DNA of 64,000 bases from Petrolisthes cinctipes (lineage: Eukaryota > Arthropoda > Malacostraca > Decapoda > Porcellanidae), in contig JAWQEG010000279.1 in NCBI GenBank assembly GCA_033782935.1, forward strand, positions 2,194,001 through 2,258,000, in the 5' to 3' direction. Below the pieces are notes generated by a model, which was given only the letters and a program-made list of their open reading frames with translations, was not told where the DNA came from and did no database searches. Shown here piece by piece: positions 1 through 12,155 of this stretch. A program made the position numbers and the translations under genes. How positions within the stretch are numbered: position 1 is the first letter of the stretch; each line of letters opens with the position of its first letter.

Positions 1-3000
1 CTAAAAGATCGATTTTCAGTATGTTTTGAGCAGGTATTTTGAAAATACTCTAACACTGAGTAAGCATGTACAGATCGCTTCTGGGACCCCTAAATATCGA
101 ATTTTCGGGTGTTTTAGGACTGAATTTGAGATATCGACTTTTTGGCACCTAAAAGATCGATTTTTAGCATGTTTTTAGCCTATATTTTGAAAATATTCTA
201 GCACTGTACAGATTGCTTCTGGGACACCAAAACATTGAATTTTCGGGTGTTTTGAGCCTGAATTCGAGATATAAACGGGTACAGAAGATAGATGCACATA
301 TTGACTTTGGGCACCAAAAATATCGATTTTCAGCATGTTTTGGGCCTGAATTTTGAAAATACTCTAACACGGAGTAGGCATGTACAGATCGCTTCTGGGA
401 CCCCAAAATATCGAATTTTCGGGTGTTTAGGGCCAGAATTTGAGATATAAACGGGTACTGAAGATGCATGCACATATCGACTTTTGTGCACCTAAAAGAT
501 CGATTTTCAGTATGTTTCGAGCATGTATTTTGAAAATACTCTGACACGGAGTAGGCATGTACAGATCGCTTCTGGGACCCCTAAATATCGAATTTTCGGG
601 TGTTTTGGGACTGAATTTGAGATATCGACATTTTGGCACCTAAAAGATCGATTTTTAGCATGTTATTAGCCTATATTTTGAAAATATTCTAGCACTGAGT
701 AGGCATGTACAGATTGTTTCTGGGACCCCAAAATATTGAATTTTCAGGTGTTTTGAGCCAGAATTTGAGATATAAACGGGTACAGAAGATGCATGCACAT
801 ATCGACTTTTGGGCACCTAAAAGATCGATTTTCAGTATGTTTTTGGCCTGTATTTTGAAAATACTCTAACACGGAGTAGGCATGTACAGATACCTTCTGG
901 GACCTCTAAATATCGAATTTTCGGGTGTTTTGGGACGGAATTTGAGATATCGATTTTTTGGCACCTAAAAGATCGATTTTTAGCATGTTTATAGCCTATA
1001 TTTTGAAAATATTCTAGCACTGTGTAGGCATGTACAGATTGCTTCTGGGACCCCAAAATATTGAATTTTCGGGTGTTTTGAGCCTGAATTTGAGATATAA
1101 ACGGGTACAGAAGATACATTCACATATTGACTTTGGGCATCTAAAATATCGATTTTCAGCATGTTTTGGGCCTGTATTTTGAAAATACTCTAACACTGAG
1201 TAGGCATGTACAGATTGCTTCTGGGACCCCAAAATATTGAATTTTCGGGTGTTTTGAGCCTGAATTTGAGATATAAACGGGTACTGAAGATGCATGCACA
1301 TATCGACTTTTGTGCACCTAAAAGATCGATTTTCAGTATGTTTTGAGCATGTATTTTGAAAATACTCTAACACGGAGTAGGCATGTACAGATTGCTTCTG
1401 GGACCCCTAAATATCGAATTTTCGGGTGTTTTGGGACTGAATTTGAGATATCAACTTTTTGGCACTTAAAAGATCGATTTTTAGCATGTTTTTAGCCTAT
1501 ATTTTTAAAATATTCTAGCACTGTACAGATTGCTTCTGGGATCCCAAAATATTGAATTTTCGGGTGTTTTGAGCCTGAATTTGAGATATAAACGGGTACA
1601 GAAGATACATGCACATATTGACTTTGGGCACCAAAAATATCGATTTTCAGCATGTTTTGGGCCTGAATTTTGAAAATACTCTAACACGGAGTAGGCATGT
1701 ACTGATCGCTACAGGGACCCCAAAATATCGAATTTTCGGGTGTTTAGGGCCAGAATTTGAGATATAAACGGGTACAGAAGAAGCATGCACATATCGACTT
1801 TTGGGCACCTAAAAGATCGATTTTCAGTATGTTTTGAGCATGTATTTTGAAAATACTCTAACACGGAGTAGGCAGGTACAGATCGCTTCTGGGACCCCTA
1901 AATATCGAATTTTCGGGTGTTTTGGGACTGAATTTGAGATATCGACATTTTGGCACCTAAAAGATCGATTTTTAGCATGTTATTAGCCTATATTTTGAAA
2001 ATATTCTAGCACTGAGTAGGCATGTACAGATTGCTTCTGGGACCCCAAAATATTGAATTTTCGGGTATTTTGAGCCTGAATTTGAGATATAAACGGGTAC
2101 AGAAGATACATGCACATATTGACTTTGGGCACCAAAAATATCGATTTTCAGCATGTTTTGGGCCTGAATTTTGAAAATACTCTTAACACTGAGTAGGCAT
2201 GTACAGATCGCTTCTGGGACCCGCAAATATCGAATTTTCGGGTGTTTAGGGCCTGAATTTGAGATATAAACGGGTACAGAAGATGCATGCACATATCGAC
2301 TTTTGGGCACCTAAAAGATCGATTTTCAGTATGTTTTTGGCCTGTATTTTGAAAATACTCTAACACGTAGTAGGCATGTACAGATACCTTCTGGGACCTC
2401 TAAATATCGAATTTTCGGGTGTTTTGGGACTGAATTTGAAATATCGATTTTTTGGCACCTAAAATGTCGATGTTTAGCATGTTTTTAGCCAATATTTTGA
2501 AAATATTCTAGCACTGTGTAGGCATGTACAGATTGCTTCTGGGACCCCAAAATATTGAATTTTCGGGTGTTTTGAGCCTGAATTTGAGATATAAACGGGT
2601 ACAGAAGATACATGCACATATTGACTTTGGGCATCTAAAATATCGATTTTCAGCATGTTTTGCGCCTGTATTTTGAAAATACTCTAACACTGAGTAGGCA
2701 TGTACAGATCGCTTCTGGGACCCCAAAATATTGAATTTTCGGGTGTTTTGAGCCTGAATTTGAGATATAAACGGGTACTGAAGATGCATACACATATCGA
2801 CTTTTGTGCACCTAAAAGATCGATTTTCAGTATGTTTTGAGCATGTATTTTGAAAATACTCTAACACGGAGTAGGCATGTACAGATCGCTTCTGGGACCC
2901 CTAAATATCGAATTTTCAGGTGTTTTGGGACTGAATTTGAGATATCGACTTTTTGGCACCTAAAAGATCGATTTTTAGCATGTTTTTAGCCTATATTTTG

Positions 3001-3961
3001 AAAATATTGTAGCACTGAGTAGGCATGTACAGATTGCTTCTGGGACCCCAAAATATTGAATTTTCGGGTGTTTTGAGCCTGAATTTGAGATATAAACGGG
3101 TACAGAAGATACATGCACATATTGACTTTGGGCACCAAAAATATTGATTTTCAGCATGTTTTGGGCCTGAATTTTGAAAATACTCTAACACGGAGTAGGC
3201 ATGTACAGATCGCTTCTGGGACCCCAAAATATCGAATTTTAGATTGTTTAGGGCCAGAATTTGAGATATAAACGGGTACAGAAGATGCATGCACATATCG
3301 ACTTTTGGGCACCTAAAAGATCGATTTTCAGTATGTTTTTGGCCTGTATTTTGAAAATACTCTAACACGGAGTAGGCATGTACAGATACCTTCTGGGACC
3401 TCTAAATATCGAATTTTCGGGTGTTTTGGGAATGAATTTGATATATCGATTTTTTGGCACCTAAAATGTCGATTTTTAGCATGTTATTAGCCTATATTTT
3501 GAAAATATTCTAGCACTGAGTAGGCATGTACAGATTGCTTCTGGGACCCCAAAATATTGAATTTTCGGGTGTTCTGAGCCAGAATTTGAGATATAAACGG
3601 GTACAGAAGATGCATGCACATATCGACTTTTGAGCACCTAAAAGATCGATTTTCAGTATGTTTTTGGCCTGTATTTTGAAAATACTCTAACACGGAGTAG
3701 GCATGTACAGATACCTTCTGGGACCTCTAAATATCGAATTTTCGGGTGTTTTGGGACGGAATTTGAGATATCGATTTTTTGGCACCTAAAAGATCGATTT
3801 TTAGCATGTTTATAGCCTATATTTTGAAAATATTCTAGCACTGTGTAGGCATGTACAGATTGCTTCTGGGACCCCAAAATATTGAATTTTCGGGTTTTTT
3901 GAGCCTGAATTTGAGATATAAACGGGTACAGAAGATACATTCACATATTGACTTTGGGCAT
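1..3961. repeat. Diverged left zone of mixed monomers
   Basis: The window opens exactly on a short monomer (1-148), followed by a type B monomer with a 10-bp internal loss (149-314) and a type C monomer. Arrangement is irregular. Positions of about 650-1280 recur at about 3471-4101 (offset 2821). Positions of about 1800-3110 recur at about 4807-6115 (offset 3007). About 2470-3478 recurs at about 9840-10847 (offset 7369). This zone therefore supplies both flanks of the 2181-bp repeats to its right and seems to hold the longer ancestral arrangement. No gene is present. Confidence 0.85.
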
Positions 3962-6142
3962 CTAAAATATCGATTTTCAGCATGTTTTGGGCCTGTATTT
4001 TGAAAATACTCTAACACTGAGTAGGCATGTACAGATTGCTTCTGGGACCCCAAAATATTGAATTTTCGGGTGTTTTGAGCCTGAATTTGAGATATAAACG
4101 GTTACAGAAGATACATGCACATATTGACTTTGGGCACCAAAAATATCGATTTTCAGCATGTTTTGGGCCTGAATTTTAAAAATACTCTAACACGGAGTAG
4201 GCATGTACTGATCGCTACTGGGACCCCAAAATATCGAATTTTCGGGTGTTTAGGGCCAGAATTTGAGATATAAACGGGTACAGAAGATGCATGCACATAT
4301 CGACTTTTGGGCACCTAAAAGATCGATTTTCAGTATGTTTTTGGCCTGTAACTTGAAAATACTCTAACACGGAGTAGGCATGTACAGATACCTTCCGGGA
4401 CCTCTAAATATCGAATTTTCGGGTGTTTTGGGACTGAATTTGAGATATTGATTTTTTGGCACCTAAAATGTCGATTTTTAGCATGTTTTTAGTCTATATT
4501 TTGAAAATATTCTAGCACTGTGTAGGCATGTACAGATTGCTTCTGGGAACCCAAAATATTGAATTTTCGGGTGTTTTGAGCCTGAATTTGAGATATAAAC
4601 GGGTACAGAAGATACATGCATATATTGACTTTGGGCACCAAAAATATCGATTTTCAGCATGTTTTGGGCCTGAATTTTGAAAATACTCTAACACGGAGTA
4701 GGCATGTACAGATCGCTTCTGGGACCCCAAAATATTGAATTTTCGGGTGTTTAGGGCCAGAATTTGAGATATAAACGGGTACTGAAGATGCATGCACATA
4801 TCGACTTTTGTGCACCTAAAAGATCGATTTTCAGTATGTTTTGAGCATGTATTTTGAAAATACTCTAACACGGAGTAGGCAGGTACAGATCGCTTCTGGG
4901 ACCCCTAAATATTGAATTTTCGGGTGTTTTGGGACTGAATTTGAGATATCGACATTTTGGCACCTAAAAGATCGATTTTTAGCATGTTATTAGCCTATAT
5001 TTTGAAAATATTCTAGCACTGAGTAGGCATGTACAGATTGCTTCTGGGACCCCAAAATATTGAATTTTCGGGTATTTTGAGCCTGAATTTGAGATATAAA
5101 CGGGTACAGAAGATTCATGCACATATTGACTTTGGGCACCAAAAATATTGATTTTCAGCATGTTTTGGGCCTGAATTTTGAAAATACTCTTAACACTGAG
5201 TAGGCATGTACAGATCGCTTCTGGGACCCGCAAATATCGAATTTTCGGGTGTTTAGGGCCTGAATTTGAGATATAAACGGGTACAGAAGATGCATGCACA
5301 TATCGACTTTTGGGCACCTAAAAGATCGATTTTCAGTATGTTTTTGGCCTGTATTTTGAAAATACTCTAACACGTAGTAGGCATGTACAGATACCTTCTG
5401 GGACCTCTAAATATCGAATTTTCGGGTGTTTTGGGACTGAATTTGAAATATCGATTTTTTGGCACCTAAAATGTCGATGTTTAGCATGTTTTTAGCCAAT
5501 ATTTTGAAAATATTCTAGCACTGTGTAGGCATGTACAGATTGCTTCTGGGACCCCAAAATATTGAATTTTCGGGTGTTTTGAGCCTGAATTTGAGATATA
5601 AACGGGTACAGAAGATACATGCACATATTGACTTTGGGCATCTAAAATATCGATTTTCAGCATGTTTTGCGCCTGTATTTTGAAAATACTCTAACACTGA
5701 GTAGGCATGTACAGATCGCTTCTGGGACCCCAAAATATTGAATTTTCGGGTGTTTTGAGCCTGAATTTGAGATATAAACGGGTACTGAAGATGCATACAC
5801 ATATCGACTTTTGTGCACCTAAAAGATCGATTTTCAGTATGTTTTGAGCATGTATTTTGAAAATACTCTAACACGGAGTAGGCATGTACAGATCGCTTCT
5901 GGGACCCCTAAATATCGAATTTTCATGTGTTTTGGGACTGAATTTGAGATATCGACTTTTTGGCACCTAAAAGATCGATTTTTAGCATGTTTTTAGCCTA
6001 TATTTTGAAAATATTGTAGCACTGAGTAGGCATGTACAGATTGCTTCTGGGACCCCAAAATATTGAATTTTCGGGTGTTTTGAGCCTGAATTTGAGATAT
6101 AAACGGGTACAGGAAATACATTCACATATTGACTTTGGGCAT
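3962..6142. repeat. 2181-bp higher-order repeat, copy 1
   Basis: The unit is 13 monomers (four short, nine long by length arithmetic). It starts on a D monomer and ends on a chimeric B monomer at 5967-6142. Copies 2 and 3 follow at exactly 2181 bp with no net length change. Private marks repeated in each copy include GCAGGTACAG (about 4880), GTACTGATCGCTACTGGG (about 4207) and CTCTTAACACTG (about 5187). By eye, only scattered point differences separate this copy from the next, for example CTGTAACTTG here against CTGTAATTTG at about 6530. The length is a multiple of three, so meaningless reading frames recur identically in each copy. Confidence 0.93.
5967..6142 (+). repeat. Chimeric B monomer, crossover scar (copy 1)
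   Basis: The left part carries ATTGTAGCACTGAG, as in the monomer at about 2960-3136. The right part carries ATTCACATATTG and a following D monomer, as in the monomer at about 3786-3961. The switch lies between roughly 6020 and 6125. Joining these two monomers removes 826 bp, equal to five monomers, and converts the 3007-bp spacing into 2181 bp (3007 minus 826). The local sequence ACAGGAAATAC is private to this copy; copy 2 has ACAGAAGATAC. Confidence 0.8.
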
Positions 6143-8323
6143 CTAAAATATCGATTTTCAGCATGTTTTGGGCCTGTATTTTGAAAATACTCTAACACTG
6201 AGTAGGCATGTACAGATTGCTTCTGGGACCCCAAAATATTGAATTTTCGGGTGTTTTGAGCCTGAATTTGAAATATAAACGGGTACAGAAGATACATGCA
6301 CATATTGACTTTGGGCACCAAAAATATCGATTTTCAGCATGTTTTGGGCCTGAATTTTAAAAATACTCTAACACGGAGTAGGCATGTACTGATCGCTACT
6401 GGGACCCCAAAATATCGAATTTTCGGGTGTTTAGGGCCAGAATTTGAGATATAAACGGGTACAGAAGATGCATGCACATATCGACTTTTGGGCACCTAAA
6501 AGATCGATTTTCAGTATGTTTTTGGCCTGTAATTTGAAAATACTCTAACACGGAGTAGGCATGTACAGATACCTTCCGGGACCTCTAAATATCGAATTTT
6601 CGGGTGTTTTGGGACTGAATTTGAGATATTGATTTTTTGGCACCTAAAATGTCGATTTTTAGCATGTTTTTAGTCTATATTTTGAAAATATTCTAGCACT
6701 GTGTAGGCATGTACAGATTGCTTCTGGGAACCCAAAATATTGAATTTTCGGGTGTTTTGAGCCTGAATTTGAGATATAAACGGGTACAGAAGATACATGC
6801 ATATATTGACTTTGGGCACCAAAAATATCGATTTTCAGCATGTTTTGGGCCTGAATTTTGAAAATACTCTAACACGGAGTAGGCATGTACAGATCGCTTC
6901 TGGGACCCCAAAATATTGAATTTTCGGGTGTTTAGGGCCAGAATTTGAGATATAAACGGGTACTGAAGATGCATGCACATATCGACTTTTGTGCACCTAA
7001 AAGATCGATTTTCAGTATGTTTTGAGCATGTATTTTGAAAATACTCTAACACGGAGTAGGCAGGTACAGATCGCTTCTGGGACCCCTAAATATTGAATTT
7101 TCGGGTGTTTTGGGACTGAATTTGAGATATCGACATTTTGGCACCTAAAAGATCGATTTTTAGCATGTTATTAGCCTATATTTTGAAAATATTCTAGCAC
7201 TGAGTAGGCATGTACAGATTGCTTCTGGGACCCCAAAATATTGAATTTTCGGGTATTTTGAGCCTGAATTTGAGATATAAACGGGTACAGAAGATTCATG
7301 CACATATTGACTTTGGGCACCAAAAATATTGATTTTCAGCATGTTTTGGGCCTGAATTTTGAAAATACTCTTAACACTGAGTAGGCATGTACAGATCGCT
7401 TCTGGGACCCGCAAATATCGAATTTTCGGGTGTTTAGGGCCTGAATTTGAGATATAAACGGGTACAGAAGATGCATGCACATATCGACTTTTGGGCACCT
7501 AAAAGATCGATTTTCAGTATGTTTTTGGCCTGTATTTTGAAAATACTCTAACACGTAGTAGGCATGTACAGATACCTTCTGGGACCTCTAAATATCGAAT
7601 TTTCGGGTGTTTTGGGACTGAATTTGAAATATCGATTTTTTGGCACCTAAAATGTCGATGTTTAGCATGTTTTTAGCCAATATTTTGAAAATATTCTAGC
7701 ACTGTGTAGGCATGTACAGATTGCTTCTGGGACCCCAAAATATTGAATTTTCGGGTGTTTTGAGCCTGAATTTGAGATATAAACGGGTACAGAAGATACA
7801 TGCACATATTGACTTTGGGCATCTAAAATATCGATTTTCAGCATGTTTTGCGCCTGTATTTTGAAAATACTCTAACACTGAGTAGGCATGTACAGATCGC
7901 TTCTGGGACCCCAAAATATTGAATTTTCGGGTGTTTTGAGCCTGAATTTGAGATATAAACGGGTACTGAAGATGCATACACATATCGACTTTTGTGCACC
8001 TAAAAGATCGATTTTCAGTATGTTTTGAGCATGTATTTTGAAAATACTCTAACACGGAGTAGGCATGTACAGATCGCTTCTGGGACCCCTAAATATCGAA
8101 TTTTCATGTGTTTTGGGACTGAATTTGAGATATCGACTTTTTGGCACCTAAAAGATCGATTTTTAGCATGTTTTTAGCCTATATTTTGAAAATATTGTAG
8201 CACTGAGTAGGCATGTACAGATTGCTTCTGGGACCCCAAAATATTGAATTTTCGGGTGTTTTGAGCCTGAATTTGAGATATAAACGGGTACAGAAGATAC
8301 ATTCACATATTGACTTTGGGCAT
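6143..8323. repeat. 2181-bp higher-order repeat, copy 2
   Basis: Direct tandem continuation of the 13-monomer unit, with the same monomer order and length as copy 1. It keeps the private marks of the family at the expected 2181-bp spacing: GCAGGTACAG at about 7061, GTACTGATCGCTACTGGG at about 6388 and CTCTTAACACTG at about 7368. It ends on the same chimeric B monomer (8148-8323), so the chimera existed before this duplication. Confidence 0.93.
8148..8323 (+). repeat. Chimeric B monomer, crossover scar (copy 2)
   Basis: Same hybrid as at 5967-6142, exactly 2181 bp downstream. It has ATTGTAGCACTGAG on the left and ATTCACATATTG on the right. Its presence in copies 1 and 2 but not at the end of copy 3 places the recombination event before the 2181-bp unit multiplied. 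Confidence 0.8.
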
Positions 8324-10504
8324 CTAAAATATCGATTTTCAGCATGTTTTGGGCCTGTATTTTGAAAATACTCTAACACTGAGTAGGCATGTACAGATTG
8401 CTTCTGGGACCCCAAAATATTGAATTTTCGGGTGTTTTGAGCCTGAATTTGAAATATAAACGGGTACAGAAGATACATGCACATATTGACTTTGGGCACC
8501 AAAAATATCGATTTTCAGCATGTTTTGGGCCTGAATTTTAAAAATACTCTAACACGGAGTAGGCATGTACTGATCGCTACTGGGACCCCAAAATATCGAA
8601 TTTTCGGGTGTTTAGGGCCAGAATTTGAGATATAAACGGGTACAGAAGATGCATGCACATATCGACTTTTGGGCACCTAAAAGATCGATTTTCAGTATGT
8701 TTTTGGCCTGTAATTTGAAAATACTCTAACACGGAGTAGGCATGTACAGATACCTTCCGGGACCTCTAAATATCGAATTTTCGGGTGTTTTGGGACTGAA
8801 TTTGAGATATTGATTTTTTGGCACCTAAAATGTCGATTTTTAGCATGTTTTTAGTCTATATTTTGAAAATATTCTAGCACTGTGTAGGCATGTACAGATT
8901 GCTTCTGGGACCCCAAAATATTGAATTTTCGGGGGTTTTGAGCCTGAATTCGAGATATAAACGGGTACAGAAGATACATGCATATATTGACTTTGGGCAC
9001 CAAAAATATTGATTTTCAGCATGTTTTGGGCCTGAATTTTGAAAATACTCTAACACGGAGTAGGCATGTACAGATCGCTTCTGGGACCCCAAAATATTGA
9101 ATTTTCGGGTGTTTAGGGCCAGAATTTGAGATATAAACGGGTACTGAAGATGCATGCACATATCGACTTTTGTGCACCTAAAATATCGATTTTCAGTATG
9201 TTTTGAGCATGTATTTTGAAAATACTCTAACACGGAGTAGGCAGGTACAGATCGCTTCTGGGACCCCTAAATATTGAATTTTCGGGTGTTTTGGGACTGA
9301 ATTTGAGATATCGACATTTTGGCACCTAAAAGATCGATTTTTAGCATGTTATTAGCCTATATTTTGAAAATATTCTAGCACTGAGTAGTCATGTACAGAT
9401 TGCTTCTGGGACCCCAAAATATTGAATTTTCGGGTATTTTGAGCCTGAATTTGAGATATAAACGGGTACAGAAGATACATGCACATATTGACTTTGGGCA
9501 CCAAAAATATCGATTTTCAGCATGTTTTGGGCCTGAATTTTGAAAATACTCTTAACACTGAGTAGGCATGTACAGATCGCTTCTGGGACCCGCAAATATC
9601 GAATTTTCGGGTGTTTAGGGCCTGAATTTGAGATATAAACGGGTACAGAAGATGCATGCACATATCGACTTTTGGGCACCTAAAAGATCGATTTTCAGTA
9701 TGTTTTTGGCCTGTATTTTGAAAATACTCTAACACGGAGTAGGCATGTACAGATACCTTCTGGGACCTCTAAATATCGAATTTTCGAGTGTTTTGGGACT
9801 GAATTTGAAATATCGATTTTTTGGCACCTAAAATGTCGATGTTTAGCATGTTTTTAGCCAATATTTTGAAAATATTCTAGCACTGTGTAGGCATGTACAG
9901 ATTGCTTCTGGGACCCCAAAATATTGAATTTTCGGGTGTTTTGAGCCTGAATTTGAGATATAAACGGGTACAGAAGATACATGCACATATTGACTTTGGG
10001 CATCTAAAATATCGATTTTCAGCATGTTTTGCGCCTGTATTTTGAAAATACTCTAACACTGAGTAGGCATGTACAGATCGCTTCTGGGACCCCAAAATAT
10101 TGAATTTTCGGGTGTTTTGAGCCTGAATTTGAGATATAAACGGGTACTGAAGATGCATACACATATCGACTTTTGTGCACCTAAAAGATCGATTTTCAGT
10201 ATGTTTTGAGCATGTATTTTGAAAATACTCTAACACGGAGTAGGCATGTACAGATCGCTTCTGGGACCCCTAAATATCGAATTTTCGGGTGTTTTGGGAC
10301 TGAATTTGAGATATCGACTTTTTGGCACCTAAAAGATCGATTTTTAGCATGTTTTTAGCCTATATTTTGAAAATATTGTAGCACTGAGTAGGCATATACA
10401 GATTGCTTCTGGGACCCCAAAATATTGAATTTTCGGGTGTTTTGAGCCTGAATTTGAGATATAAACGGGTACAGAAGATACATGCACATATTGACTTTGG
10501 GCAC
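8324..10504. repeat. 2181-bp higher-order repeat, copy 3
   Basis: Third copy, again exactly 2181 bp. It carries more private changes than copies 1 and 2, such as GGGGGTTTTGAG near 8933, GTAGTCATG near 9387 and TTCGAGTG near 9785. Its last monomer (10329-10504) is not the chimera found in copies 1 and 2. That monomer has the intact form that also occurs at about 2960-3136, and it leads into a C monomer rather than a D monomer. This marks the right edge of the 2181-bp expansion. Confidence 0.9.
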
Positions 10505-11330
10505 CAAAAATATTGATTTTCAGCATGTTTTGGGCCTGAATTTTGAAAATACTCTAACACGGAGTAGGCATGTACAGATCGCTTCTGGGACCCCAAAATA
10601 TCGAATTTTCGATTGTTTAGGGCCAGAATTTGAGATATAAACGGGTACAGAAGATGCATGCACATATCGACTTTTGGGCACCTAAAAGATCGATTTTCAG
10701 TATGTTTTTGGCCTGTATTTTGAAAATACTCTAACACGGAGTAGGCATGTACAGATACCTTCTGGGACCTCTAAATATCGAATTTTCGGGTGTTTTGGGA
10801 CTGAATTTGATATATCGATTTTTTGGCACCTAAAATGTCGATTTTTAGCATGTTTTTGCCCTATATTTTGAAAATACTCTAACACTGAGTAGGCATGTAC
10901 AGATTGCTTCTGGGACCCCAAAATATTGAATTTTCGGGTGTTTTGAGCCTGAATTTGAGATATAAACGGGTACTGAAGATGCATGCACATATCGACTTTT
11001 GTGCACCTAAAAGATCGATTTTCAATATGTTTTGAGCATGTATTTTAAAAATACTCTAACACGGAGTAGGCATGGACAGATCGCTTCTGGGACCCCTAAA
11101 TACCGAATTTTCGGGTGTTTTGGGACTGAATTTGAGATATCGACTTTTTGGCACCTAAAAGATCGATTTTTTGCATGTTTTTAGCCTATATTTTGAAAAT
11201 ATTCTAGCACTGAGTAGGCATGTACAGATGGCTTCTGGGACCCAAAAATATTGGATTTTCGGGGGTTTTGAGCCTGAATTTGAGATATAAACGGGTACAG
11301 AAGATACATGCACATATTGACTTTGGGCAC
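10505..11330. repeat. Transition monomers C, S2, B/D, S1, B
   Basis: Five monomers by boundary count: C 10505-10681, S2 10682-10829, a B/D hybrid 10830-11006, S1 11007-11154 and B 11155-11330. The first two match about 3136-3478 (offset 7369), with the marks GATTGTTTAGGG and GATATATCG. The B/D hybrid begins as B (CTATATTTT) and becomes D-like at AATACTCTAACACTGAG, then ends GTACTGAAGATGC. No coding content. Confidence 0.8.
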
Positions 11331-11654
11331 CAAAAATATCGATTTTCAGCATGTTTTGGGCCTGAATTTTGAAAATACTCTAACACGGAGTAGGCATGTA
11401 CAGATCGCTTCTGGGACCTCTAAATATCGAATTTTCGGGTGTTTTGGGACTGAATTTGAGATATCGATTTTTTGGCACCTAAATTGTCGTTTTTTAGCAT
11501 GTTTTTAGCCTATATTTTGAAAATATTCTAGCACTGTGTAGGCATGTACAGATTGCTTCTGAGACCCCAAAATATTGAATTTTCGGGTGTTTTGAGCCTG
11601 AATTTGAGATATAAACGGGTACAGAAGATACATGCACATATTGACTTTGGGCAT

Positions 11655-11802
11655 CTAAAATATCGATTTTCAGCATGTTTTGGGCCTGTATTTTGAAAAT
11701 ACTCTAACACTGAGTAGGCATGTACAGATTGCTTCTGGGACCCCAAAATATTGAATTTTCGGGTGTTTTGGGACTGAATTTGAGATATCGACTTTTTGGC
11801 AC
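11655..11802 (+). repeat. D/S1 hybrid monomer (148 bp)
   Basis: Begins as type D (CTAAAATATCG, ACACTGAGTAGG, GATTGCTTC, ATATTGAATTTTC) and ends as type S1 (GGGACTG, GATATCGACTTTTTGGCAC), losing the 29-bp segment and 177 bp overall. It recurs at 12980-13127. It parallels the C/S2 hybrid but uses the other long-short pair and a crossover point further right. Confidence 0.85.
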
Positions 11803-11978
11803 CTAAAAGATCGATTTTTAGCATGTTTTTAGCCTATATTTTGAAAAAAGTCTAGCACTGAGTAGGCATGTACAGATTGCTTCTGGGACCCCAAAATATT
11901 GAATTTTCGGGTGTTTTGAGCCTGAATTTGAGATATAAACGGGTACAGAAGATACATGCACATATTGACTTTGGGCAC
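11803..11978 (+). repeat. Monomer type B (long, 176 bp), reference copy
   Basis: Type B is recognised by TCGATTTTTAGCATG, TAGCCTATATTTTG, GATTGCTTC, ATATTGAATTTTC, TTTTGAGCCTG, GATACATGCACATATTGAC and the ending GGGCAC or GGGCAT. It contains the 29-bp long-form segment. At four positions where types C or S have CG it has TG. This copy also has GAAAAAAGTC in place of the usual GAAAATATTC, a private change shared with 13128-13303. Confidence 0.9.
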
Positions 11979-12155
11979 CAAAAATATCGATTTTCAGCAT
12001 GTTTTGGGCCTGAATTTTGAAAATACTCTAACACGGAGTAGGCATGTACAGATCGATTCTGGGACCCCAAAATATCGAATTTTCGGGTGTTTAGGGCCAG
12101 AATTTGAGATATAAACGGGTACAGAAGATGCATGCACATATCGACTTTTGGGCAC
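11979..12155 (+). repeat. Monomer type C (long, 177 bp), reference copy
   Basis: Type C starts CAAAAATATCGATTTTCAG and carries TTTTGGGCCTGAATTTTG, ACACGGAGTAGG, GATCGCTTC (GATCGATTC in this copy), ATATCGAATTTTC, GTGTTTAGGGCCAG and GATGCATGCACATATCGAC. It has the 29-bp segment, which includes the 8-bp palindrome TGCATGCA, and keeps CG at the four sites that are TG in type B. Confidence 0.9.

Larger units (their letters stand above)
11331..11978. repeat. 648-bp double dimer, copy 1 of a 1325-bp-spaced pair
   Basis: Four monomers: a C/S2 hybrid (11331-11478), B (11479-11654), a D/S1 hybrid (11655-11802) and B (11803-11978). That is two 324-bp dimers. The same four monomers recur at 12656-13303 with shared private marks: TAAATTGTCGTTTTTTAG (about 11480), GCTTCTGAGACC (about 11558) and TTTTGAAAAAAGTCTAGC (about 11840). 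Confidence 0.88.

Noticed and set aside
11308..11508. 66-codon plus-strand frame recurring more than a dozen times (for example 12633, 14454, 19423 and 60036)
   Set aside because: It appears only where a C/S2 hybrid monomer follows a B or B-like monomer, so it reports dimer structure. It is not a conserved small gene.
12091..12097. TTTAGGG, the plant-type telomere unit, in type C monomers
   Set aside because: It occurs once per C monomer within GTGTTTAGGGCC and never in tandem, so it is not telomeric sequence.
12116..12155. TGCATGCA palindrome as a regulatory protein site
   Set aside because: It is an 8-bp palindrome in one block of the long form. B monomers have TACATGCA instead, and nothing links it to a known factor here.
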